This document shows, piece after piece, positions 35,543 through 45,700 of a DNA stretch of 64,000 nt. The notes under the pieces were generated by a model, which saw only the letters and a program-made list of their open reading frames with translations, was not told the origin of the DNA and did not search any database. The stretch spans positions 59,226,228 through 59,290,227 of the forward strand of contig NC_088716.1 in the NCBI RefSeq assembly GCF_963576615.1, in the 5' to 3' direction. Source of the stretch: Watersipora subatra (taxonomy: Eukaryota; Bryozoa; Gymnolaemata; Cheilostomatida; Watersiporidae). How positions within the stretch are numbered: the stretch's first letter is position 1; every line of letters starts with the position of its first letter. Position numbers and translations under genes: made by a program.

Positions 35543-35629
35543 ATGAGGTCACGATTACATGCACTCAAAAAGGTCAAGAACAAGTTTTTGCTGTGAGTGA
35601 AGGCACGGAATCAGAAACGGATATGACAG
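35543..35629 (+). CDS. gene B exon 4: juxtamembrane ectodomain
   Basis: Starts after TTATTTAACAG, phase 1 in and out. It reads EVTITCTQKGQEQVFAVSEG and then TESETDMT. The acidic/Ser/Thr end looks like a short stalk. The single Cys brings the ectodomain count to six. Confidence 0.75.
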
Positions 35630-35979
35630 GTAAAATTGGTGGTCTTACTCAATATTCTAACACTTCGTAATAAAATGTAAAACTTAAAATATGTTCATGT
35701 TCTTATTGTTTAGCCTAGAGTACCTAATTCTTTTCAAATAGAAATATATTTGCTCTCATTTGGTGATAACCTGATGAGATCATGTCTAAATTAATTTGGA
35801 ACGAGTTTGTAGTGATTGACCAACAGCTAAGTACTCTTTATATTATATGTATATATTTTCTATATATATATAAACAAATATTTACAAACAAGAAGACTTG
35901 ATGAGGGACACTGCGATGCAGACTTGTAGTGAAGGAAATTTGACTTTTCGGATAAGTTTTAGTCTAAATACAAAATATA

Positions 35980-36662
35980 GTATATACAGTATATATATGC
36001 GGTATATATACAGTATATATATAATGTATATATATACAGGATATATATACAGTATTATATACTGTATATATATCCTGTATATATATACAGTATATATATA
36101 CAGTATATATACAGTATATATACAGTATATATATACTGTATATATATACTGTATATATATACTGTATGTATATACTGTATATATATATACTGTATATATA
36201 TATTGTACATATATTGTACATATATTGTACATATACTGTACATGTATTGTACATATACTGTACATATATTGTACATATACAGTATATATATACAGTATAT
36301 ATATACTGTATATATATATACAGTATATATATACAGTATATATATACAGTATATATATACAGTATATATACAGTATATATACAGTATATATACAGTATAT
36401 ATACAGTATATATACAGTATATATACAGTATAAATACAGTATATATACAGTATATATACAGTATATATACAGTATATATACAGTATATATACAGTATATA
36501 TACAGTATATATACAGTATATATATACAGTATATATATATATATACATATATATATGTATATATATATATATACTGTATATATACAGTATATATGCTGTA
36601 TATATACTGTATATATATGCTGTATATATACATTGTACATATATTGTACATATACTGTACAT
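35980..36662. repeat. 11-bp AT-rich array with inverted halves
   Basis: CAGTATATATA units (11 bp) run through about 36270-36535. CTGTATATATA, its complement, dominates 36055-36240 and 36570-36660. The halves are inverted relative to each other, so large hairpins or cruciforms are possible. It gives Tyr/Ile-rich open frames on all strands that are not genes. It is in gene B intron 4. Confidence 0.9.
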
Positions 36663-36665
36663 ATT

Positions 36666-37545
36666 TCTCAAAGTTTGTCGTCGTCTGTTTGGATATCTGT
36701 CTGTCCGTCTGTTCGGCTATAGCTAATAAAATCTTGGATATCAAAATTTTGCATTTTGCTGCAATCGAACTCATGACGATTGCAATCCCAGGATTGCAAT
36801 TCAATTCTCTACTACTTCTCTACTACAAAAGCTCTTACGATTCATAGCTTTTACTATATACTCTACACACCCTTTTTCAATTGCACGCACTAATTGACAT
36901 ATTAATTGAAATTCTATTTACTCTATGAAACGCGATGCTTTTTCGCGTTTTCGTGAGCTTGTATTTCCGGTTTTCTGTAAAGTTTAATTGCTACATTGCG
37001 GTAAAGGTCAATACTTGGACTAGGACTTGCCTCTCCATTCTCTCTCCGTTCGGTCTGACAAAGAACTCTCGTGCGCGATACTGCTATACGTTTGTACCAG
37101 TATCAAAAGGTTTTGAAAATTTTTAAAAATTTTTTAAAATTTTTAAAAATTTTTTTAATTTTTAAAGATTTTTTAAGGTTTTTAAAATTTTGATAAATGC
37201 TGCAACAGTATCCTTTTTTAGTCACACTATCATATGCTCAATGTTATTATTAATTGAACATATTCATGATTTTTATATCATTTTTTTCAGTTCGTATTAA
37301 TTGTATCTGTATCAAATCATTTTTCATTGTAAGTTTTGTAGTAAAACAGACTTCATCTATCCATGACTAGCTAATTATTTCACATTTAAACACCTTTAAA
37401 GTTGTTTTATTATTTCTTTTAAATGATTTCAGCTGCATAAGGCACTTTTCTCATGATATGAAGATTAAAAGTTAGAATGGTAAATTTTGTTAAATAAAAA
37501 TAGATTTTCTGTGTAAAGATTTTTGTATTACCCAGGTAACGCCGG
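36666..37545 (+). mobile_element. Helitron-like non-autonomous element, 3' end diverged
   Basis: Begins TCTCAAAGTTTGTCGTCGTC, like the elements at 38049 and 56439, and shares GGCTATAGCTA and TTTTCATTGTAAGTTTTGTA blocks. The 3' part reaches TTACCCAGGTAACGCCGGCC without the usual CTAGT terminus. A long A/T run (AAAATTTTTAAAAATTTTTT) lies at 37110-37190. Confidence 0.6.
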
Positions 37546-37577
37546 CCATTCAGCCATTCTGCTTATTTATATATATT

Positions 37578-37998
37578 TTGCTCGAAGTATGTGTGTATGT
37601 GTGTCCCTCCGGCTATAGCTATTAAAATCTTGAAATAAAGAATCCGTATCAAAGAAGAATTGATCTCAGCCCCACCGTTGACCAGTTCGACGCCGTACCC
37701 ATTAGGCCAACAAGATTGAGTTGCAACCTTGTCGTTATAAGTCATTATATGAGAGCAAATACCCATAGGCTTTGCGTACTAAGCAGGGTGATTGCGTTAA
37801 ATAAGTGATTGTCATTAGTTAGCTTACTAGAACTTTTCATTGGCAATCTGCCAGACAACTCTCATTACACAAAACACTTTTCTCATGGTATGTAGTTGAA
37901 AATTTAGAATGGCAAATGTTGTTATATGTTAAATACGAATCAAGTTTCCGATCAAATACTTTTTAATTACCTCAGCAACGCCGGGTAGCACAGCTAGT
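37578..37998 (+). mobile_element. Helitron-like non-autonomous element
   Basis: Starts in CTCGAAGTATGTGTGTATGT after a TATATA run, contains CGGCTATAGCTATTAAAATC, and ends with CAACGCCGGGTAGCACAGCT then AGT. The 3' hairpin (GC...GCCGGG type) followed by CTAGT is the Helitron 3' signature. Confidence 0.65.
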
Positions 37999-38048
37999 AT
38001 GTATATATATACATCTATACTTTGAGAAATACATCTCGTATATGTATT

Positions 38049-38277
38049 TCTCAAAGTTGGTCGTTCATCGTTGTCGTAGCAAATACCCATAAGCTTTGCA
38101 TACCCTGCAAGGTGATTGCGTAGTAACTAGTAAGTAAGTGATAGTCATTAGTTAGCTTACTAAAATTTTCCATTGGCAATCTGCCAAGCTATTAGCAAGT
38201 GCGTCACAACTCTCATTACTTCTCATTGTTTATAAGCTATGCTTATAAACCGGGCAACGCCGAAAAGCACAGCTAGT
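38049..38277 (+). mobile_element. short Helitron-like element (about 230 bp)
   Basis: Begins TCTCAAAGTTGGTCG and ends CCGGGCAACGCCGAAAAGCA then CAGCTAGT. Its first bases pair with an inverted copy at 38020-38034 (CTTTGAGAAATACAT), giving a perfect 15-bp hairpin across its 5' border. Confidence 0.6.
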
Positions 38278-38434
38278 AGGTATATATATTCAAGCTACAG
38301 TACTGTTAATATGTAACTATGTAAATATGATACTAATATTAGACCAAGACCAGTTCTACAAGAAAACCTACTAATATTTGTAATAATAATTAATATAATA
38401 TAATTGATAATAACAAATAGATTATTAATTGCAG

Positions 38435-38531
38435 ATAAGAAGTCATATGGAATAAAGGTAGGAATAGGAGTGGGAGCTGGTCTCATCTTACTCATCACAG
38501 CTGGTGGCTTCGGTTTCTATTTCCTGGTCAT
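38435..38531 (+). CDS. gene B exon 5: transmembrane helix
   Basis: Phase 1 in, phase 2 out (GTGAGT). DKKSYGIK is followed by VGIGVGAGLILLITAGGFGF and YFLV. The next exon starts with KRSQ, so the helix is flanked by basic residues on the inside. The GxxxG-like glycine pattern (VGIGVGAG) is typical of helices that pack together. Confidence 0.85.
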
Positions 38532-38704
38532 GTGAGTACTCTAGTCACTAATATTATGTATTTACTGTATGACTCACAATCTAAATACTTCAATCTGACA
38601 CAGCATATGCAGAATTGTTAAACATCGATCAGGGAAGATGTCTGAGTCAATTAGTTTATTTTCTTAACATTTCAAATGGGCCGTTGATAAATGTGTTATT
38701 TTAG

Positions 38705-38866
38705 CAAACGCAGTCAAACCCTGAGTTATCACGATTCCTCTCGATCCAACATCTCCAATCCATTGCCATCTCCCAAGCCACAAAAAGACCTTAATACCTT
38801 AAACCTACAGAACAAATCCGCTTCAATGTTGGGTTATGACAATGCAACTCATGGAGCAGAGGCTAG
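38705..38866 (+). CDS. gene B exon 6: start of cytoplasmic tail
   Basis: Phase 2 in and out. It encodes KRSQTLSYHDSSRSNISNPL, PSPKPQKDLNTLNLQNKSAS and MLGYDNATHGAEA. YDNA is a GRB2-type YxN site. Pro/Ser-rich and probably disordered. If the GTATAG donor were not used, the frame would stop a few codons later (YS stop at 38876), giving a short-tail isoform. Confidence 0.75.
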
Positions 38867-38884
38867 GTATAGTTAATTGTTATT

Positions 38885-40346
38885 TACCGTAAAACCTGTA
38901 TTTGAATGCCATAGCGCTCTATTTTTCAGCTCTTCCTCCATAGTGTTGCAATATAAAGGTGGCCTTCAAAGTTCAAATAGAGGCTGGCATTGTATTTTTC
39001 ATACGGCTTGTCAGTTTTGGAACTTACCCTTTTACATGCAAAGCGAATGTCACATATTTTGCCCTCTCCTTTGGGTGGAGCACATTAACCCTTTTGGATG
39101 CAATAAATCAGCTAATTTATCTCGAACTTGTCAGAGATCTCTAAATAAATATGCATTGAAAAAACTGAGGAATATCTCTACCAGTTGATAGCTATTGCTT
39201 TTAATTAACCTGTGATGACATTATAGCCTGTATCCTGCTTTGAAATTTGTTGTAGCTTTCAATTTTTTATTTTATTTTAAATCTGAAGACGTATTTTATT
39301 TTATAACTATATTCAACAATGTTGCACAAAAGCTCATTGCAATCATTGATATGTTTGCTACAGTTTGAGCCAAAACTGGACTTCCATGTGCAATTTACAC
39401 ATAAAATGGCTTTTTACAAGCGATGATTCATTGTAAGATTAGATTATCGCAATGATGCTATCAAATAATATGCTATAAATCTGCAAATTTATTAGCTATA
39501 TAACAATAATCTATCAAATGCTACAAGTATATATTCATAAATAAGTGACATAAACAAACCATACTTATAATACATGCAGTAACAAAAATTAACATTTTTA
39601 AAACAAAAATATTTGCATCAATTGCAGGGCCAGTGGTGTTCCTAGTGTTGCTTTTAATGGAACGAAAATCTTCCTTTAGTAGTTCGATACCTACCACAGT
39701 GTCCTCTGACCTCAACTCTTCTGCATTGCTGAACTAGTCAATATTAGCTTATAAACAATTTTTTACCTACCACAGTGTCCTCTGACCTCAACTCTTCTGC
39801 ATTGCTGAACTAGTCAATATTAGCTTATAAACAATTTTTTTAGCAGAGCAAAACTTACGCATTGCCTTTCGCACAAATACGTTTAGGCTAATGATACACT
39901 ATTAGCCGCATGCGCTAAACACAACTTTTAGCCTAAAATTAGTCGTTTGTATACCACTGTCAACGTAAACCGTTTTTCACATACGTCAAAGTATCAAGAC
40001 CGCATTAAACAAGAAACTACTATTAGCCTAATACAGTTAATAATTACGTATTTCTATGGTGTTGTTTTCAGTTTTAACAACAAAAAAAGCCTTGAAGTTG
40101 AACAACGAGAGAATTAATTGTTATTGATGTAACTGAGTCATTACTAATATGATTTTGTGGATACATGTCCCTACTGATCACTTGCTATTATGGGTTCAAA
40201 AAGATAACATGTAAAAGTGGTGGTCAAATGGGGTGGCTTTTAATTAAATGGTGGCATTCTATATTTTAACCCTTCTCTTATAGTGGTGGTCAAATAGAGT
40301 TGGCGTTCAAATAAAGGTGGTGTTCAATTAGAGGTTTTAAGGGTTA
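38885..40346. mobile_element. 1.46-kb TIR element, copy 1
   Basis: The left end TACCGTAAAACCTGTATTTG is the inverse of the right end CAATTAGAGGTTTTAAGGG. Both ends carry GTGGTCAAATAGAG/GGCGTTCAAATA-type sub-repeats. The interior is collinear with the element at 59789-61239. A 75-bp direct duplication lies at about 39691-39840 (unit starting CTACCACAGTGTCCTCTGAC). No transposase frame. It fills gene B intron 6. Confidence 0.75.
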
Positions 40347-40494
40347 AACACATTTAAACCAAGATCATGGAGTTAAATTCACAAACTAAATACTTTCAAA
40401 ATGGCTAACACTGAAAGCATGTCTTTAACATTCATCCAAAGCTAACCAGACAAACAAACCGAATTCGTGTCACTGATGTCTAGTTATATTGTAG

Positions 40495-41008
40495 ATATGT
40501 TCACTCAGAGCCACTTTACGAGCCAGTAGGAGACTCCCGCTATAACACAATGCAAGGAGGAACAGTCACTTCAGCTGAACTGTTGGTAACAGGAAAAGAA
40601 AACTGTGATTTTGAACGAGCAACCGAAACAAACTTGTACCATACACTAAGCGAGGTCAGTAGCCTGCCTAAAGACTCTGATATGGCTAAATGTACCTACT
40701 CTGATGGAGAAATAGCAAACCTTCAAACACCAACCCAAGAGAGAGATGCGGCAGAAAAAACTCCGGATGATGTCTATTATGAAAAAGTCTCCATACAAGA
40801 AGAGCATGCGTGTACATGTAGTTCTGATCTAGCTCAAACTGACAGTGCAGAAGGGGAGAGTGATGAGAAGTCAGATGCTCAAGAACTTGAAAGAGTAGAT
40901 GAGGAGAGTGCTGACAGTGCAGACAGAGAGAGTACAGCAAGTAAAGATGACCAGTCTCGAAGGTTTGATGAGGATAGCCTGAGAATTGCAAATAATACAG
41001 AATTGTAG
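40495..41008 (+). CDS. gene B exon 7: acidic tail with tyrosine motifs, stop
   Basis: Phase 2 in. It encodes RYVHSEPLYEPVGDSRYNTM, then ETNLYHTLSEVSSLPKDSD, DDVYYEKVSIQEEHACTCSS and a long acidic Ser/Glu/Asp run, ending with TAG at 41006-41008. VYYEKV fits the ITIM pattern (V-x-Y-x-x-V). LYEPV, YNTM and LYHTL are further candidate SH2 sites. The acidic run (about residues 350-431 of the protein) contains likely CK2-type Ser/Asp clusters. Confidence 0.8.
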
Positions 41009-41247
41009 CCTCTGATATTGTTTTCTCCATAATCCTTGAACAATGTCGTTACAAAAAGTGGCAACACCTATGCTCAAACTTGTTTGTCCATATCCTTTTT
41101 TCTTCCAAATGTACTATTGCCGATTACTTGATTTGCAAATACTGAATTTGAAGTTTACTGTTTGAATGCAAGGAAAAGATTGGCCAAATAACTTCCAAAA
41201 TACAGTACATGTTTTGTGAATTTTGTGCTAAACTATTTCAGGCCGTT

Positions 41248-41253
41248 AATAAA
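41248..41253 (+). promoter_or_regulatory. possible gene B polyadenylation signal
   Basis: AATAAA about 240 bp after the gene B stop, just before the 21-bp minisatellite begins. Position is plausible, but no downstream GU-rich element was checked. Confidence 0.4.
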
Positions 41254-41274
41254 AACAGGATTGTAATCCTCATA

Positions 41275-41762
41275 GCGCAATAGCGTAACTACTATAACTA
41301 CTGCCTCAAATAGCGTAACTACTGCCTCAAATAGCGTAACTACTGCCTCAAATAGCGTAACTACTGCCTCGAATAGCATAACTACTGCCTCGAATAGCAT
41401 AACTACTGCCTCGAATAGCATAACTACTGCCTCGAATAGCATAACTACTGCCTCGAATAGCCTAACTACTGCCTCAAATAGCCTAACTACTATAACTACT
41501 GCCTCGAATAGCCTAACTACTGCCTCGAATAGCCTAACTACTGCCTCGAATAGCCTAACTACTGCCTCGAATAGCATAACTACTGCCTCGAATAGCATGA
41601 CTACTGCCTCTAATAGCATAATTACTGCCTCGAATAGCATAACTACTGCCTCGAATAGCATAACTACTGCCCCTGATAGCATAATTACTGCCTCGAACAG
41701 CATAACTACTGCCTCTAATAGCATAATTACTGCCTCGAATAGCATAACTACTGCCTCAAATA
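41275..41762. repeat. 21-bp minisatellite (about 23 copies)
   Basis: Unit GCCTCGAATAGCATAACTAC plus T, lying between the convergent ends of genes B and C. The minus-strand frame reads (LFEAVVM)n because 21 is a multiple of 3; this is not a gene. Confidence 0.95.
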
Positions 41763-42642
41763 AACTTTAATATCTGTATTACAATGGCTACTTTACTGCC
41801 CCCTTCAAGTGGAGTGCACTTTATATTACCGTATTATAAATATCATATGATAGCAGGTAATTCTGTTACAAAATAGGGTCAAAATACAGCACCTGTAGCT
41901 GCTCAATAAGCCAGCGCCAGTGATTACAGACCTCATCCTGGCACTTAGCCTTAACCATTTCATCAATTAAATTACTCATGGAGATAGAATTTTCAACTGC
42001 TACGATAACGTACGACAATAATTAAAAACATTTCGACAATTTTATGGGATGAAAGAAATTCTACTCAAGCGCTCTAGACAGCTTACAATACTAACAGAAG
42101 TAATACAACTCAACCTTAATCAATATCTAGCATATTTCAGATGACATCATTTTGTGTAACAAAAAAATGCTTTGATCAACTCAGATCTCACCATCCTCAG
42201 TGACGGACTGGGCTTTTAAGAATGATCGGGGTGGAGGACATGATGTAAGAAAATGCAACTTGTGTTTCAACCTGAATAACAATCTGACTTGCCTTGTGTA
42301 TCTTGTATAATAAAAGCCGTAAAACGATTGTATGTCATAAAATAGGTATCATTCATTAAACCTCATTCTGTAGATACAGATGACATGCAAAGTTATGACC
42401 GAATGAACAACAGAGCTAAGAGTAAGTATAAATATATTGATAAAATTACTATTAAGACCGCACTAAAACGCACATCACATGCATATGCGACGGTAGTTGT
42501 AGGATACGATACAGACCTAGTTACGATATAAATAAAAAAGGAAACAGATTTACATCAGGAGTAGACAACTCAATTCTACAGAGATATAAATAGTCTTCAA
42601 GTACAAGTTATGAAAAAAGATAATCTCCTGGCTCCCTCAATG
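41763..42642. other. intergenic between genes B and C
   Basis: Contains the likely 3'UTR of gene C (minus). A 46-bp exon-like stretch on the plus strand near 42375 is listed under findings. Confidence 0.4.
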
Positions 42643-42719
42643 TTACTGGGTTTTGCAGTTTTCTGTTTCATCTAACCCGAGATCTTGGTTAAGGTTGAGA
42701 GGCTGTGAGGGTGCTGATG
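42643..42719 (-). CDS. gene C terminal exon, stop
   Basis: ASAPSQPLNLNQDLGLDETE and then NCKTQ, TAA at 42645-42643. The acceptor at AAAAAAG|CATCAG is chosen because it keeps the phase left by the previous exon. The alternative upstream AG (42730) would give a different, shorter tail ending in TAG. Confidence 0.7.
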
Positions 42720-45700
42720 CTTTTTTAGGACTATTAATAGCTAAAAAAGCAACAAATAAGGTTAGAGTAAAAAGACAGGACCTTTACTGAGTGAATGACA
42801 AATACAACAACAAATGCAAGGGCACGTATGATCGAGGTGTATCTATATGTAGATACAGTTTTTCACAAATATTAACTCAACTTACACCTTGATTATTGCT
42901 GGGAATTAACCTGTAGGATAACTTAACTTAGGTGAGATGAGCTCTCTCTTATGAAGGATTTTCTTACAGGAATCAGTTACCTTTGATTGGATGAGTTATC
43001 CTATATGGAGTGGGGTATCTTATGTGTGATGGGGTATCTTAGGTGTGACGGGGTATCTTATGTGTAACGGGGTGTCTTATGTGTGACGGGGTATCCTAGA
43101 TGTGACGGGGTATCTTATGTGTGACGGGGTATCTTATGTGTGACGGGGTATCTTATGTGTAACGGGATATCTTATGTGTGACGGGATATCTTATGTGTGA
43201 CGGGATATCTTATGTGTGACGGGGTATCTTATGTGTGACGGGGTATCTTATGTGTGATGGGGTATCTTATGTGTGACGGGGTATCTTATGTGTGACGGGA
43301 TATCTTATGTGTGACGGGGTATCTTATGTGTGACGGGGTATCTTAGGTGTGACGGGGTATCTTATGTGTAACGGGGTGTCTTATGTGTGACGGGGTATCT
43401 TACGTGTGACGGGATATCTTATGTGTGACGGGATATCTTATGTGTGACGGGGTATCTTATGTGTGACGGGGTATCTTATGTGTGACGGGGTATCTTATGT
43501 GTAACGGGATATCTTATGTGTGACGGGATATCTTATGTGTGACGGGATATCTTATGTGTGACGGGGTATCTTATGTGTGACGGGGTATCTTATGTGTGAT
43601 GGGGTATCTTATGTGTGACGGGGTATCTTATGTGTGACGGGATATCTTATGTGTGACGGGGTATCTTATGTGTGACGGGGTATCTTAGGTGTGACGGGGT
43701 ATCTTATGTGTAACGGGGTGTCTTATGTGTGACGGGGTATCTTACGTGTGACGGGATATCTTATGTGTGACGGGATATCTTATGTGTGACGGGGTATCTT
43801 ATGTGTGACGGGGTATCTTATGTGTGACGGGGTATCTTATGTGTGACGGGGTATCTTATGTGTGACGGGATATCTTATGTGTGACGGGGTATCTTATGTG
43901 TGACGGGGTATCTTATGTGTGACGGGGTATCTTATTTGTGACAGGGTATCTTATGTGTGACGGTGGTACCTATGTGTGATGGGGTATTTTATGTGTGACG
44001 GGGTATATTAAGTGTGACGGGGTAACTTATGTGTGACAGAATATCTTGTGTGAGATGAATTATTAAATTTGAAATGAGTTGAATTTAGTGGAACAAATTA
44101 ACTAGTAACAGAACGGTATGAACCAACCAGAGAGCATATGGAGAGACGCTATAGCACCCACCCCTGCACTCTGTCTGATAACTTATGATGCCCTTAACTG
44201 TGCAATGTCAGAAATTTCTACCAAACCAGTGAAGAGGTGCGCAGAGGAGCTTACCCGAAGCAGACATGACGCGAGGCCCTGAACTTGTGAGCACTGTAGG
44301 CGTAGTGGACATGCCTTTGTTGGATGCTTGGAGTCTGTCATACCTCTCCCTGAGCACTACATACTTCTCTCTCAGTTTATCAAGGGTCGTCTCCAGCTCA
44401 TTGTTCTTACGTGAGAGGGAATACTTCTCAAACTCTAGGCCCTGAACAAAATAGCTAAATAGAAACCAGTCTGTAAGGCGCTGTAAAGATATCCCTACCC
44501 ATCAAATGCCTGCACATATACCTACTGTACAGCCATGTATAATATGATTTTGACGTATAAACATTGCATACATGTATGTCTATTGTAACCTGGGAGGGAG
44601 GCATATGATGCCAACACGCAGTGTACACGCTACTGTATACCGCGTGTACACACTGTTACCTTTAGAGACTGATATCTAGATTCGTAAATCTATTTGCTTA
44701 GAAAGATATATGCAATGCTTTTTTCACTTTTAGCGACAGCAGCCCTACATAGTTGAGCTGTCAATATACAGCCTATCAGCCTGTATGTTGACAGGCTGAC
44801 AGTGGCAGCCTTATGTGACACTATATTGACAGGACTACAGCGATGACAGGTCAATGGCAGCACTACAGTGATCACACTAGTTATAATACACCGATGACAG
44901 ACCTACGGAGACAGTCTTACAGCCCTACAATAACAGCTCTACAGTGACACCCTTTACCTTAATCTTCATCTGGACATGTATGTCCGCCTCGGGAGCTGGG
45001 AAAAGGGTCTTTACTTGACCTTTAGCTGGCCTTATTGATGCCTTCTCTCTGGCAGCATATAATTCCTGTTCAGTCCTTTCGAACAAGTCCTTCACTGCAA
45101 AGACATATATAGTCAAAGGAATAATTTGCTAATTCGCCGACCACGAAACCAATGTATTGCTTATGGGTCGGACTGCCAGACTGCCTATAAGCACATTAGA
45201 ATACGGGCTAAAGATAGTGCTCCTCCAGATTACATGAGCTGGAACTGATTGCAGAGTCTGTAGAGGGATAAAAATGAACATCAGCTACAAATACAGTCAA
45301 ACATGGATAACTCGTCCACGGATAGCTCGAACACATGGTTAATTCGAACATTTCCTTTGGTCCGTTCCCACGTAATGATAAATTGCTATAGATAACTCGA
45401 ACTCAACACTGTTAATTCGAACTGTTTTTTTGCCCAACGGCTACCGAAACAGTTGTTATCGCTTTAGAAAATCACTTTGTTCAAAGCCATAGAGGTAAAC
45501 TTCATCTTTTCGTAATTCATAAGCGTCGTTATTACCACCATCGGCAAAATATTTTTGTCAACGACTTTTCTAAAAGTTTGGTGAAAATTGATTTATACTG
45601 CGATACGATGAATAGCACGGGCTAGCCGGGTCACGTGCGCAAGGATTTTCGCCACGCACATACAAAACAAAAATCGCATGTTGTTTTGTATGTGCGTGGC

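Noticed and set aside
35882-36804. Tyr/Ile-rich frames of 186-274 codons on both strands
   Set aside because: Entirely the 11-bp AT-rich array; all frames open on both strands, no start or splice context.
40686-41077. Minus frames of 62-114 codons under gene B exon 7
   Set aside because: Antisense shadows of the acidic tail exon.
41233-41745. 170-codon (LFEAVVML)n minus frame
   Set aside because: The 21-bp minisatellite between genes B and C; repeat-generated frame only.
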